Below are positions 16,125 through 25,344 of a stretch of 64,000 nt of DNA, in pieces. The stretch lies in contig JBCCJI010000002.1 in the NCBI GenBank assembly GCA_039027855.1, positions 62,001 to 126,000 on the forward strand, written 5' to 3'. Every line of letters starts with the position of its first letter. The stretch's first letter is position 1. Made by a program: the position numbers and the translations under genes. Source of the DNA: Thermohalobaculum sp039027855 (GTDB lineage Bacteria > Pseudomonadota > Alphaproteobacteria > Rhodobacterales > Rhodobacteraceae). Below the pieces are notes generated by a model, which made no database searches, was not told the DNA's origin, and saw only the letters and a list, made by a program, of their open reading frames with translations.

Positions 16125-17777
16125 TCAGCCGCCCGTCACCGGGGCCTCGGCATCCTCGGGCATCTGCAGAGTGCCGCCGCCGCAGGCCTTGGCCGCCTGC
16201 GGGATGCGCGCCTCGCCGCCACCCTCGCTGACCCGGCGCGCCTTGGCGCGGGCCGCGCGGTCGGCGGCGGCTTCCCAATCGTCCATCTGGGCGGGCGCGA
16301 TCTTGCGCGTGCGGTCGAAATTGAAGTTCACACCCTTCTTCGACTGCGGCCCCCAATAGTTGGCCTTACCGAGATCGTAGAATTTCCGCTCAAACCCGGC
16401 CTTGAGGAACGCCTTCAGGCAACCCAGCAGGTAGCGACGCCTAAACCCGGTGCCCCGCCAGGGGTAATGGAACAGGGCCTTGCGCATATAGAACCGGCGG
16501 TAGTTGTGCATCACGCGGTCGAGCAGCGTGGCCCGGTCCATCGCCGCGGGGGCCATTATCGGCGTGACGAAGTTGTATTTCGAGAAGTCGAAGACCTCGA
16601 CCTTGTCCTTGATCTCGGCAAACAGCGGCGTGAAGGGCCAGGGCGTGTACATCGCCCAATTGGCCAGATCTGGCTGCCAGTCCCAGGCCATCTGAAAGGT
16701 CTCTTCCAGCGTCTCCGGCGTCTCGTTATCGAGGCCCACGATGAACTGTGCCTCGACGAAGATATCGGCCTCGCGCAGCAGGCGGATCGCCTCCTTGTTC
16801 TCCTCGACCTTGGTCTCCTTGTTGAATTGGTCGAGCTTGAGCTGCGCCGCCGCCTCGGTGCCGAGCGAGACATGGACGAGACCGGCTTTGCGATAGAGCG
16901 GGAGCAATTCGCGGTCGCGATAGATATCGGTGACGCGGGTATTGATGCCCCATTTCACCCGCTCATTCAGACCGCGGGCGATCAGCTCCTCGCAGAATTG
17001 GATGAATTTTTTGCGGTTAATCGTCGGCTCCTCATCGGCGAGGATGAAAAAGCCGACATCGTAGCGATCGACGAGGTTCTCGATCTCATCGACGACTTTC
17101 TTGGGGTCGCGCACGCGATAGTCGCGCCAGAACTTCCACTGGCTGCAGAATGAGCAGGTGAACGGACAGCCTCGCGCCATATTCGGGATCGCGACCCGTA
17201 CGCCGAGCGGCACATAGGTGTATTTCGCCCATTCGAGCAGCGACCAGTCCGGGTCGATGGCTTCCAGCTTCTTGACGGTCGAGGCGGCCTGGGTCGACAC
17301 GGCCTTGTCGCCGTCGCGAAAGGCGAGGCCACGGATCTTCTTGCGATCCTCCGGCCAGCGGCCCTCGGCGATGGTCAGGATGAGCTGCTGGAAGATCTCC
17401 TCGCCCTCGCCCCGCACGATCACGTCGATCCAGGGCGCCTCGGACAGGACCTGCTTGAACATGAAGGTCGCATGGATTCCGCCGAGCACGCGCACCGCCT
17501 TGGGGCAGACCTCCTGGGCGATCTGCAGCACCCGTTCCGCCGTGTAGATCGAGGGCGTGATGGCGGTGGTGCCGACCACGTCCGGGCTGAGGTCACGCAG
17601 GCGGGTGGCAAGGTCCTCATCGCTGAGGTCATTGGTCATCGCATCGATGAAATGGATGTCCTCGAACCCCACGGCCCTCAGGTGCCCGGCGAGGTAGGCG
17701 ACCCAGGCGGGCGGCCAGTTACCAGCGATCTCGGCACCGCCTGAGTGATAGTTCGGATGGACGAGCACGATGCGCAT
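16125..17777 (-). CDS. bchE: Anaerobic Mg-protoporphyrin IX monomethyl ester cyclase
   Basis: A 550-residue radical SAM/B12 enzyme that forms the fifth ring of bacteriochlorophyll using water rather than O2. The N-terminal B12-binding part begins MRIVLVHPNYHSGGAEIAG. The radical SAM cluster is C204-x3-C208-x2-C211 (CPFTCSFC), followed by EEPTINRKKF and LGTEAAAQ. The C-terminal helical region contains ALFHYPWRGTG. ATG 17777 has GAGGAG just upstream; an earlier in-frame ATG is not supported. Candidate FnrL and PpsR sites lie immediately upstream. It implies bacteriochlorophyll synthesis without oxygen. Confidence 0.95.
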   Translation of the reverse strand: MRIVLVHPNYHSGGAEIAGNWPPAWVAYLAGHLRAVGFEDIHFIDAMTNDLSDEDLATRLRDLSPDVVGTTAITPSIYTAERVLQIAQEVCPKAVRVLGGIHATFMFKQVLSEAPWIDVIVRGEGEEIFQQLILTIAEGRWPEDRKKIRGLAFRDGDKAVSTQAASTVKKLEAIDPDWSLLEWAKYTYVPLGVRVAIPNMARGCPFTCSFCSQWKFWRDYRVRDPKKVVDEIENLVDRYDVGFFILADEEPTINRKKFIQFCEELIARGLNERVKWGINTRVTDIYRDRELLPLYRKAGLVHVSLGTEAAAQLKLDQFNKETKVEENKEAIRLLREADIFVEAQFIVGLDNETPETLEETFQMAWDWQPDLANWAMYTPWPFTPLFAEIKDKVEVFDFSKYNFVTPIMAPAAMDRATLLDRVMHNYRRFYMRKALFHYPWRGTGFRRRYLLGCLKAFLKAGFERKFYDLGKANYWGPQSKKGVNFNFDRTRKIAPAQMDDWEAAADRAARAKARRVSEGGGEARIPQAAKACGGGTLQMPEDAEAPVTGG

Positions 17778-17792
17778 GATTGATCTCCTCGC

Positions 17793-17844
17793 TGTCAACC
17801 TTGCGCTACACTGCACTGCGTCATTTCTCTCTGACGCAGGTCAA
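17793..17844 (-). promoter_or_regulatory. Candidate PpsR and FnrL sites in front of bchE
   Basis: Three motifs overlap in the 50 bases before bchE. TGT-N12-ACA at 17793-17810 fits the PpsR/CrtJ consensus. CTGAC-GCAG-GTCAA at 17831-17844, read on the minus strand as TTGAC-N4-GTCAG, differs by one base from the symmetric Fnr/FnrL form TTGAC-N4-GTCAA. A perfect inverted repeat CTGCGTCA-N8-TGACGCAG spans 17816-17839 and overlaps the Fnr-like site. Repression by PpsR in oxygen and activation by FnrL without it would fit an oxygen-independent pathway. The assignments rest on consensus matching only. Confidence 0.55.
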
Positions 17845-18091
17845 TCAGACCGTTGCGATATGCCGACCTTTCAGAGGCGCGCCGTTAAGTCGTGGCTTTT
17901 CAAGCGGTAAGGGCAAGCAGTCACCGACGTCCGTGCCACCGCCGCGCCCAGCTCGACGGTAATCGGTGGCGTCTCTTCGCGTGGGTCTTGTCGGGCAGAG
18001 CTTTTCAGGCAGATCTTGTGGGGGCCTTCTCCACGCGGCCCCTTTCCTCTAAAGCCCGGGCTGACCCTTAAACAGATCCCCGCCAACGCCT

Positions 18092-18892
18092 GTGTCCAGC
18101 GTCTCGACACTGCATCACGACCTCGAAGCCCTCGGCCTGGCGCCGGGAGACGGGGTATTCGTGCATGCCTCAATGGGCGCCATCGGGACAGGCGGCGCGG
18201 TCGAGGGGGGTGCGGCGGCGGTCATCGAGGCGCTGCAACGCGCGCTGGGGCCGACGGGCCTGATCGCCATGCCCGGGTTCTCGACCGACGCTTCATTCCC
18301 GGCCAGCCACGACCGTGCCGCCTTAAGCGCCGAGCGCATCGCCGAAATCGAAGCTGCCGTGCCCGGCCATGATCCGGCCAACTCGCCCACCGTCGGCATG
18401 GGGGTGATTGCCGAGACCTTCCGTACCTGGCCCGGCACCCGGCGGAGCAGCCACCCCACCGTCTCGATCTGTCTGAACGGCCCTGATACCGAGACGTATC
18501 TCACGCCCCATGCACGCGCCTGGGCTTGCGGGCCGGAGACGCCGCTCGGCCATCTGCGGGCGCGACCGGCGATGAAGATGCTGTTGATCGGTGTCGGTTG
18601 GAACCGGTGCACCGCGCTCCATACCGCTGAAACGCTGGCCACGACCCGCCGCACCAAGGTGAGGCGCTTCAAGTCCGGCGCAGGGAACGCGGCCTGGCTG
18701 GAAACACCGGACGTGGCCGATGATTTGAACCGGCTCTTCCCGGGCGTCGGAGCGGGCTTCGAGGCGACCGGCGCGGTCAGAGTTGGGAAAATCGGCGCGG
18801 CCGAGGCACGGTTATGCCCCTACGCCGCCCTGGTGGCCTATGCCGCCGAGGCCATCGACGCCGCCAACCGAGCCAGCGGCGACCGGCACTAG
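18092..18892 (+). CDS. AAC(3)-family N-acetyltransferase
   Basis: A 266-residue protein of the Antibiotic_NAT family, which acetylates the 3-amino group of aminoglycosides or other amines with acetyl-CoA. Family landmarks are VHASMGAIG, the segment PTVGMGVIAETFRTWPG, the active-site region SSHPTVS with H121, and IGVGWNRCTALHTAE with H177 and E180. The start is GTG 18092, without a clear ribosome-binding site. Chromosomal members in environmental bacteria often do not confer resistance, so the physiological substrate is open. It diverges from bchE across 314 bases. Confidence 0.82.
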   Translation: MSSVSTLHHDLEALGLAPGDGVFVHASMGAIGTGGAVEGGAAAVIEALQRALGPTGLIAMPGFSTDASFPASHDRAALSAERIAEIEAAVPGHDPANSPTVGMGVIAETFRTWPGTRRSSHPTVSICLNGPDTETYLTPHARAWACGPETPLGHLRARPAMKMLLIGVGWNRCTALHTAETLATTRRTKVRRFKSGAGNAAWLETPDVADDLNRLFPGVGAGFEATGAVRVGKIGAAEARLCPYAALVAYAAEAIDAANRASGDRH

Positions 18893-19235
18893 GATCGCGC
18901 AACGGAGCATCCTCTCCCGAATGGTGAGATCACACGCTGCACGGTGGTGTCGTTTTCTTGATGCCGGACAAGCAGGGTATTGCGGTCAAAACCGTCTGAA
19001 GCCAGCCGCTCGACCACGTACTGGTCGTGGGCAACCTCAACCGCAGGCATGGCGCGCCCGGCCGGTGCTTCGACCATCAAGGTGGACCGCTGCTTCCTGC
19101 GAGGGCCAGCAGAACCATTGGCACCGCCAAGTATCTCGGCATCGCTCCAATAAGCCGCGTCATCAAAACCACCACTGACGCCCAGTGGCCGCTGAAAACG
19201 CTAGAACTCGTCTGGCAATCGCTGGTTGATCCCCC
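18893..19235. other. Intergenic stretch, possibly a gene remnant
   Basis: About 340 bases lie between the acetyltransferase and hyuA. Base composition is less GC-rich than the neighbours. A minus-strand frame over 18889-19080 encodes polar sequence such as ALLVRHQ-like and VAHDQYVVERLAS segments, but it has no ribosome-binding site and matches no family I know. It may be the decayed end of a gene. No complete gene, terminator or repeat was seen. Confidence 0.3.
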
Positions 19236-21488
19236 TCAAACCGGCGTCGCAGGATCGCCCAGCACCGCGATCAGGGTCCCATCTCCCTCGACCGAGATCT
19301 GGGCGGGACCGGCGATGACGGCGGTGGATTCGCGCTCCTCGACGATGGCCGGGCCGGCGATCTCGGTGCCGGGTGCCAGGGTATAGCGGTCGTAGACGGG
19401 GACTTCCTCGAACCGGCCACCCGCGCCCCCGACGGGATCGGGCAGGAAGGCGCGGCGATGGCCTTTGAGCGCCGTGGCAGCCGCCGTGGCAGCCGCCGTG
19501 GCGGCCGAAGGGTAAGCAGCCGTGATACCTGGGCCTGCCGGCGGGGTGGGTGCCACCGGCGGCATGGGGCCCGCCACGCTAACCCGCCAGACCGCGATCG
19601 CCGCCGCGCCATCGGGCACCACATGGCCGTAGAGCGCGCCATAGGCGTGCTCAAACGCAGCCTTGAGCGGCGCTGACAGAGCGGGCGTCAGCGCGGCCGA
19701 GGGGTCGGCCGGGTCAATCCCGTCCGGCAGCGGCACGGTGACCGGGATCTCGTAGCCCTGCCCGACATAATGCATATCGGCCTCGAGCCGCGCGCACATC
19801 GCCCCGGCCGCGACGCTGCCCGCCAGCCCCGCCCGCCCCTCGGCCGCCAGCCGCGCCACCGCCGCGCGCGCCGCTGCCCAGTCGAGCGTGGCAACCGGCG
19901 ATGGCATCGTCACGGCGCCATCCACCGCCACGGGGGCTGCGAGAAAGCCGATGGCCGACATCACCCCCGCCGCCGCCGGATAGATCACCGCGGGGCTGCG
20001 TAGGATGCGCGCGACCCCCCAGGCGTGCACGGGACCGGCTCCGCCGAAGGCGAAAAGCCGCAGGCGCCCGGCATCCACGCCCCGTTCGACCGCGTGCAGT
20101 CGCGCGGCCCCGGCCATCGCCTCATCGGCCATGCGGGCCACCGCCACCGCCGCCGCCTCGGCTGCTGCCTGACCGGCCGATGCACCGTCCTCGCCGCCGG
20201 TCAGCGAGCGGCGCGCGGCCGCCAGGTCAAGCGCCATGCTGCCGCCCGCGAAGAAGCCCGGATCGAGATAGCCGAGCACTAAATCGGCGTCGGTCACCGT
20301 CGGCCGCGTACCACCTTTGCCATAGCAGGCAGGCCCGGGCACCGCGCCGGCGCTGGCGGGCCCGACACGCAGCCGGCCAAGACCATCGCGCCCGGCGATC
20401 GAGCCGCCGCCGGTCCCGATCTCGATCAGCTCGATCACCGGTGTCTTGACCGGCAGGCCCGAGCCCTTCTTGAAACGATAGCGCCGGTCGACCTCGAAAT
20501 CCGGAGCGGTCAGCGGGCGGGCATCGGCGATCACGGCGGCCTTGGCCGTGGTTCCGCCCATGTCAAAGCTGATCAGATCCCGCGCGCCCGGCGCCTGAAG
20601 CCCCGCCCAGTGCGCGGCCGCCAAGGCCCCGGCGGCCGGACCGCTCTCCACCAGACGCACCGGGAAACGCGCCGCCCGCGCCACATCGGCCAGCGCCCCG
20701 TTCGACTGCATCACGTAAAGGGGCGCGCCGATACCGAGATCGTCAGACAGCCGCGCTGCAAGGCGACCGAGATACCGCTCGGCAATGCGCTGGACATAGA
20801 CATTGGCCAGCGCCGTCGAGGTCCGCTCGTACTCGCGGATCTCGGGCGCCACATCGTGCGAGAGCGTCACGGCAAGCGAAGGTGCCTCCTCGGCGAGGAT
20901 GCGGCCCATGGCGATCTCATGCGCGGGCCAAGCATAGGCATGCAGGAAGGCGACCGCGACGGCCTCCACGCCCTGATCGACCAGCGTTCGGACCAGTCGC
21001 CGCGCCGCCGCCTCGTCGAGCGGCCTGCGCACCGTGCCATCGGCCAGCACGCGCTCCGCCAACTCAAAGCGCAGGCGCCGGGGCGCGAGCGGTTCGGGCC
21101 GCTCCATGGCGAGGTCATACATGTCGTAGCGGTGCTCGCGCCCGATCTCGATCGCGTCGCGGAACCCCTCGGTCGTGATCAGCGCGGTCTTGGCGCCGCG
21201 TCGCTCGATCAGCGCGTTCGTAAAAAGGGTGGTGCCGTGCACGACCAGACCGATATCGGCGGGTGTCACACCCTCGCGCGCGATCAGACGGCCGATACCG
21301 TCGATCACCGCATCATCCGGCGCCCCGGGCGTCGTCGGCAGCTTTTCGATGGCCAGCGCGCGTCCCGCGGCGTCGAGCATCGCGATATCGGTGAAGGTGC
21401 CGCCGATATCGGCGCCGATGCGCCAGCCGCCAGGGGCGGATGTCGGCGCGCCAAGGCCGGCCCTGGCGCCGGCGACGTCTTCAGTCAT
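19236..21488 (-). CDS. hyuA: Hydantoinase/5-oxoprolinase subunit A (HyuA family)
   Basis: A 750-residue protein of the HyuA family, ATP-dependent ring-opening enzymes acting on hydantoins, N-methylhydantoin or 5-oxoproline together with HyuB. The actin-like ATPase fold is shown by IGADIGGTFTDIAMLD (about 24-39), LVVHGTTLFTNALIERRG and ISFDMGGTTAKAAVI. The C-terminal SAD-like domain follows. ATG 21488 is preceded by GAGGGA; the ORF extension upstream is not supported. The matching B subunit is not adjacent but lies at 30743-32359 on the other strand. An Ala-rich run near residue 660 comes from a short tandem DNA repeat. Substrate cannot be told. Confidence 0.88.
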   Translation of the reverse strand: MTEDVAGARAGLGAPTSAPGGWRIGADIGGTFTDIAMLDAAGRALAIEKLPTTPGAPDDAVIDGIGRLIAREGVTPADIGLVVHGTTLFTNALIERRGAKTALITTEGFRDAIEIGREHRYDMYDLAMERPEPLAPRRLRFELAERVLADGTVRRPLDEAAARRLVRTLVDQGVEAVAVAFLHAYAWPAHEIAMGRILAEEAPSLAVTLSHDVAPEIREYERTSTALANVYVQRIAERYLGRLAARLSDDLGIGAPLYVMQSNGALADVARAARFPVRLVESGPAAGALAAAHWAGLQAPGARDLISFDMGGTTAKAAVIADARPLTAPDFEVDRRYRFKKGSGLPVKTPVIELIEIGTGGGSIAGRDGLGRLRVGPASAGAVPGPACYGKGGTRPTVTDADLVLGYLDPGFFAGGSMALDLAAARRSLTGGEDGASAGQAAAEAAAVAVARMADEAMAGAARLHAVERGVDAGRLRLFAFGGAGPVHAWGVARILRSPAVIYPAAAGVMSAIGFLAAPVAVDGAVTMPSPVATLDWAAARAAVARLAAEGRAGLAGSVAAGAMCARLEADMHYVGQGYEIPVTVPLPDGIDPADPSAALTPALSAPLKAAFEHAYGALYGHVVPDGAAAIAVWRVSVAGPMPPVAPTPPAGPGITAAYPSAATAAATAAATALKGHRRAFLPDPVGGAGGRFEEVPVYDRYTLAPGTEIAGPAIVEERESTAVIAGPAQISVEGDGTLIAVLGDPATPV

Positions 21489-21570
21489 GCAGTCCCTCGC
21501 CGCTCCGGCCTTGCCATCACCATGCAATGCTGCGCCGCGATGGCCGTCAAGCCCGCCACCGGAGAGGGCT

Positions 21571-22308
21571 CTAGCGGATCACCAGAGGGAACGAGACCGG
21601 ATGCGCGCTCGCCCAGCCGCCGGGGCCTTTGGTCAGCGTCGGTGCATGCCCGGGCACAATGGCGTCCGCACCCTCGGCAAGAGCTGCCATGGTCTCTGCG
21701 GCACGGCCAAGGCGGTCGAATTCCAGATCGGCGCGACCTGTGGCCAGCTCACGCGGCGTCTTGATCGCATCGGCCGCCAGCACGATGCGCCCGGCATGGC
21801 GCCCGCCGCCATCCTCCAGCATGCCCTCGACGCGGAGCGCGAGCTGGCCTGGCGTGTGCCCCGGCGCCGGGATGATCGTCACACCGCATACCGCCTGCGC
21901 ATCCAGTGGCTCGGCCTGGTCCTCCAGCACCCGCACCCGGCGCCGACCGAGACGCTGCAGAATACCGTCTGGGACGAAGGCATCGTCAGGATGTGGCGCC
22001 GCGGCATAGGCGATCTCGGCGCGCGAGACGATGAGTTCGGCACGGGGGAAGAGGTCGATATTCGCGACATGGTCGAAATGTAGATGGGTGAGGACCACGG
22101 TGTCGATGGCCCCCGGCTGCAGACCACGCGCCCGAAGGCCCGCCAGCAGCGTCCCCCGCGTCGCCGGCCCACCCGCATCGACCAGCACGCGCCGGGTGCC
22201 CATGGTCAGCAAGACGACCGTCGAGATGCCGATGAAATCGCGCTCAAGCCGCACGCTGGAGCCCGTCACCAGCACCTCGGCCAGCGGCGGATGCGGTTCG
22301 CTGGCCAT
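21571..22308 (-). CDS. Metallo-beta-lactamase-fold hydrolase
   Basis: A 245-residue hydrolase of the beta-lactamase fold, with the metal motif HLHFDH (75-80), GHTPGQLALRVEG with its third histidine, the bridging Asp in VLAADA and a final VPGHAPT. The pattern resembles the AiiA-like and glyoxalase II-like branch; substrate unknown. ATG 22308 shares one base with the phnN stop (TGATG), so translation is probably coupled to phnN. It is not PhnP, which has a different N-terminal pattern. Confidence 0.78.
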   Translation of the reverse strand: MASEPHPPLAEVLVTGSSVRLERDFIGISTVVLLTMGTRRVLVDAGGPATRGTLLAGLRARGLQPGAIDTVVLTHLHFDHVANIDLFPRAELIVSRAEIAYAAAPHPDDAFVPDGILQRLGRRRVRVLEDQAEPLDAQAVCGVTIIPAPGHTPGQLALRVEGMLEDGGGRHAGRIVLAADAIKTPRELATGRADLEFDRLGRAAETMAALAEGADAIVPGHAPTLTKGPGGWASAHPVSFPLVIR

Positions 22309-22994
22309 CACGCGCCCTCCGCCGCTGGTGTCGGCGTTGGCATTGGGGTGGCCGCCGCGCTTGGGGCGTTGCCGAAAGCCTGGGCCGGAAGCGCGCGGAC
22401 TGCGCCGATCGCTTCGATCAGCCGATGGATGCCGGTCGCCACGTCGCAATCATTGGCGATTTCGATCACCGGTATGCCCCTCGGCAAGGGCGCCACGACA
22501 CGCGCGCGCCTCAGCGCGACGGCCTCGGCATCCTCGCGCCCCCGCGCGGCCAGGCGCGCTGCCATGATCTCCGCCGGTGCGGTGATCGAGACGACGCCGG
22601 TGCGAGCCCAGCGCGCCAGGATCGACGGCACCGCCGCGCGCGAGCCGTTCAGCACGATGTCCTCGCCCGCGGCAAGGCGCGCGCGCAGATCGGCGCGGGC
22701 CCCGTATCCGAGCCCATGCGCCCGCCAATGCACGAACATCGCGCCCTCCGCGATCAGGGCGTCGAAGGCCGCATCGCTGGCCGGCTCATGCGCCTCGCCC
22801 CCGGCGTCGGCCGGTCGCGTGACGACGCGACGGGCAAAGCCCGGACCGCCGGGCAGCGCCATCGCCGAGCGCGCACCTTCCAGCAGCGTGTCCTTGCCCG
22901 CCCCGCTCGGACCCACGACGAGGATCAGGCGCCCGCCACGGGGCGGGACAGCATGAAGCCCCGGGGTCTCGGGATCTCGGGCCGTCTCGGTCAT
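22308..22994 (-). CDS. phnN: Ribose 1,5-bisphosphate phosphokinase PhnN
   Basis: A 228-residue P-loop kinase related to guanylate kinase that makes PRPP from ribose 1,5-bisphosphate in phosphonate breakdown. Walker A is GPSGAGKD (28-35); ARRVVTRPADAGGEAHEP is the usual PhnN nucleotide/substrate segment, and VLNGSRAAVP follows. I chose ATG 22994, which has GGAG six bases upstream, over ATG 23036. The C terminus carries an Ala/Pro tail. No other phn gene is in the window; isolated phnN occurs in Rhodobacterales. Confidence 0.87.
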   Translation of the reverse strand: MTETARDPETPGLHAVPPRGGRLILVVGPSGAGKDTLLEGARSAMALPGGPGFARRVVTRPADAGGEAHEPASDAAFDALIAEGAMFVHWRAHGLGYGARADLRARLAAGEDIVLNGSRAAVPSILARWARTGVVSITAPAEIMAARLAARGREDAEAVALRRARVVAPLPRGIPVIEIANDCDVATGIHRLIEAIGAVRALPAQAFGNAPSAAATPMPTPTPAAEGA

Positions 22995-23214
22995 GCGGCA
23001 CTCCGCTGGTTGGGCGTGAGGCATCATGGCTAGCACGCGCCCGCCGACAGGCCCACCAGATCACGACGGACCCACCCAGCACCATCGTGCCGGACGCGCA
23101 TGATCTCGCGTGCACCGTTGCGGCGATGGTCAAGCCGGGAAACGGCCGCTATCTGCGCCCCAACAGAATGGCGGGCGAAGGATCCGCCGGCGCCCGCGCA
23201 TCGAGCGAGGACCC

Positions 23215-24054
23215 ATGACGCGACATCGCGCATCGCAGAACGACGCCGAGGCTGCGGAGGTCGCGGGCAAAGCCGGGGCGGCGGTCGAGCCGACGCCGCT
23301 GGCGCGCAGAGCGACAGTCGAGACGTCCGCGCGCCTCGATGTCGCTCTGGTCACGCTCGGCCTTGCCGAAAGCCGCGTGAAGGCGCGCCGGCTGATCGAG
23401 GCAGGTCAGGTCAGTGTCGATGCCGAACCAGCGCTCAGACCCTCGGCCGGCGTCAGGCCGGGGGCGACGATCACCGCCGCGCCGGATGCCGACGGCGCCT
23501 GGGTCTCTCGCGGGGCGCTGAAACTGCTGGCGGCGCTTGAGCGTTTTGCCCTTGAACCGCACGGGCACGCCCTCGATCTTGGCGCGTCCACCGGCGGCTT
23601 TACCGAGGTACTGCTGAAGCGGGGCGCGGCCCGGGTGACCGCCCTCGATGTCGGGCATGGGCAGATGCATCCCCGCCTGGCCACCGATCCGCGCGTCACA
23701 GTCATCGAAGGCACCAATGCCCGGGCGGTCACTGCGACCAGCGTCGAGCCTTTCGACTGGCTGACAGCCGATCTCTCCTTCATCTCGCTCACCAAGGCGC
23801 TCCCCACGCCACTTCCGCTCGCCCGCCCGGGCGCCACCGCGGTGGTGCTGGTCAAGCCGCAATTCGAGGTCGGCCGGGCAGGGATCGCCCGGGGCGGCAT
23901 CGTCCGCGATCCGGCCCTGCGCGCCGACGCGCTGGCGCGCATCGCCGCCTTTTTCGAGGCCCGCGGCTGGCAGGTGACAGGCAGAATGGAGAGCCCGATC
24001 ACCGGTGGCGACGGCAATGTCGAATACCTCCTCGCCGCCCGGTTCGGCGGATGA
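23215..24054 (+). CDS. tlyA: TlyA-family rRNA 2'-O-methyltransferase
   Basis: A 279-residue protein. An S4 RNA-binding domain (about 38-95; RLDVALVTLGLAESRVKARRLIEAG) is followed by an FtsJ-like Rossmann methyltransferase domain with motif I LDLGASTGGFTEVLL (about 120-134) and VLVKPQFEVGR. TlyA methylates ribose in 16S/23S rRNA; some members are haemolysin-like by old naming only. ATG 23215 has GAGCGAGG upstream. The stop overlaps the following RNA methyltransferase start (ATGA), so two RNA-modifying enzymes are co-translated. Confidence 0.88.
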   Translation: MTRHRASQNDAEAAEVAGKAGAAVEPTPLARRATVETSARLDVALVTLGLAESRVKARRLIEAGQVSVDAEPALRPSAGVRPGATITAAPDADGAWVSRGALKLLAALERFALEPHGHALDLGASTGGFTEVLLKRGAARVTALDVGHGQMHPRLATDPRVTVIEGTNARAVTATSVEPFDWLTADLSFISLTKALPTPLPLARPGATAVVLVKPQFEVGRAGIARGGIVRDPALRADALARIAAFFEARGWQVTGRMESPITGGDGNVEYLLAARFGG

Positions 24055-25328
24055 GCGACGATCCGGACAGCGTGATTGTCGAGCGGCTGGATGGCGACGG
24101 GATGGGCCGTGCGGGCGGCCTGATCCTGCCCGCCACCCTGCCGGGAGAACGCGTCCTGCCGCGGGGCGGCGGGGGAACGCCGCGCATTATCATGCCATCG
24201 CCCGAGCGGGTGCGCGCCCGCTGTGTCCATGCCGGGCCATGCGGCGGCTGTACGCTGCAGCACGCGGCCGACGATACCGTCGCCCGCTTCAAGACCCGGC
24301 GTCTTGTCGACGCGCTTGCGGCCCATGGCATCGAGGCCGAGACGAGACCCATCGTGACGGTGCCCGAACGGAGCCGCCGCCGCATCGCGCTGGCCGCGCG
24401 GCGCACCAAGGGCGGCACGCTGATCGGCCATCGCCGGCGCGGCAGCGAGGAGATCGTGCCCCTCGATGACTGCCTCGTCGCCCGCCCCGCCCTGGTCGAT
24501 GCCATCGGCGCGCTGCCGCCGCTCGTGATCCGCCTTGCCAGTCGCAGCCGTCTACTCCGCCTCACCCTGACCGAGGCGCCAGCGGGCATCGATGCCGCGA
24601 TCGAGGGCGCGAAACCGCCCGGCGCAGCGCTGCGCGCCGATCTGGCGGGACTGGCGCGGGGGGCCGGGCTTGCCCGCCTGGCGCTGCTTGATGGTCCTGC
24701 CGGTGGCGTGCTTGAGGAGATCACCCTTACCCCGCCATTGCAGCCCATGGGCCCGGGTCACGTGCTGCCACCGCCCGGCGCCTTCCTGCAGCCGAGCCGG
24801 GACGGCGCGGAGGTCCTCACCGCCGCCGTGCAGGAAGCGTTGGGCCTTGCCACAGACGGCCCCGACAGACAGCGCGAGCGGGGTCGGCGCATCGTCGATC
24901 TCTTTGCCGGTATCGGGACCTTTGCCCTGCCGCTCTCCACAAAGGCCGAGGTTCTCGCCGTCGAACTCGGCAAGCCGGCGCTCGGCGCGCTCGACCGGGG
25001 CTGGCGAGAGGCAGCGCCCAGAGCCGGTCTCGCGCGGCTCACGACCGAGTCGCGCAACCTGTTCCGCCGCCCGCTGACGGTGAACGAGTTGGCCCCGTTC
25101 GCCGGCGCCGTGATCGACCCGCCCTTTGCAGGTGCCGAGTCGCAGATGCGCTGTCTCGCCGCCTCATCCGTGCCGCGGATCGCCTCGGTCAGCTGCAACC
25201 CGGTGACCTTTGCCCGAGATGCAGCGATCCTGGTCGAGGGCGGTTACACGCTCGACTGGGTGCAGCCGGTCGACCAGTTCCGCTGGTCAGCACATCTGGA
25301 AATCGTCGCGGCCTTCGCGCGGCGATGA
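24051..25328 (+). CDS. Class I RNA m5U methyltransferase (TrmA/RlmD-like)
   Basis: A 425-residue SAM-dependent uridine-5 methyltransferase. Cysteines in ARCVHAGPCGGCTLQH (about 57-72) are the usual Fe-S ligands of the RumA/RlmD branch. The SAM motif is IVDLFAGIGTFALPL (about 282-296), and the catalytic cysteine is C382 in VSCNPVTFARD. The N-terminal TRAM domain is reduced. Whether it acts on tRNA or 23S rRNA cannot be decided. It overlaps tlyA by four bases and is followed by a convergent arylsulfotransferase gene. Confidence 0.87.
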   Translation: MSDDPDSVIVERLDGDGMGRAGGLILPATLPGERVLPRGGGGTPRIIMPSPERVRARCVHAGPCGGCTLQHAADDTVARFKTRRLVDALAAHGIEAETRPIVTVPERSRRRIALAARRTKGGTLIGHRRRGSEEIVPLDDCLVARPALVDAIGALPPLVIRLASRSRLLRLTLTEAPAGIDAAIEGAKPPGAALRADLAGLARGAGLARLALLDGPAGGVLEEITLTPPLQPMGPGHVLPPPGAFLQPSRDGAEVLTAAVQEALGLATDGPDRQRERGRRIVDLFAGIGTFALPLSTKAEVLAVELGKPALGALDRGWREAAPRAGLARLTTESRNLFRRPLTVNELAPFAGAVIDPPFAGAESQMRCLAASSVPRIASVSCNPVTFARDAAILVEGGYTLDWVQPVDQFRWSAHLEIVAAFARR

Positions 25329-25344
25329 TCGGCGCATCACCGCG

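Noticed and set aside
17793..17810. TTGACA within the PpsR-like site read as a -35 box of bchE
   Set aside because: Only about 18 bases separate it from the bchE start, too few for a -10 box, transcript start and ribosome-binding site.
18092..18892. AAC(3)-like gene plus APH-like gene as an antibiotic-resistance island
   Set aside because: The two are 30 kb apart, have host-like composition, and no mobile element is near either; both families are common in chromosomes with other roles.
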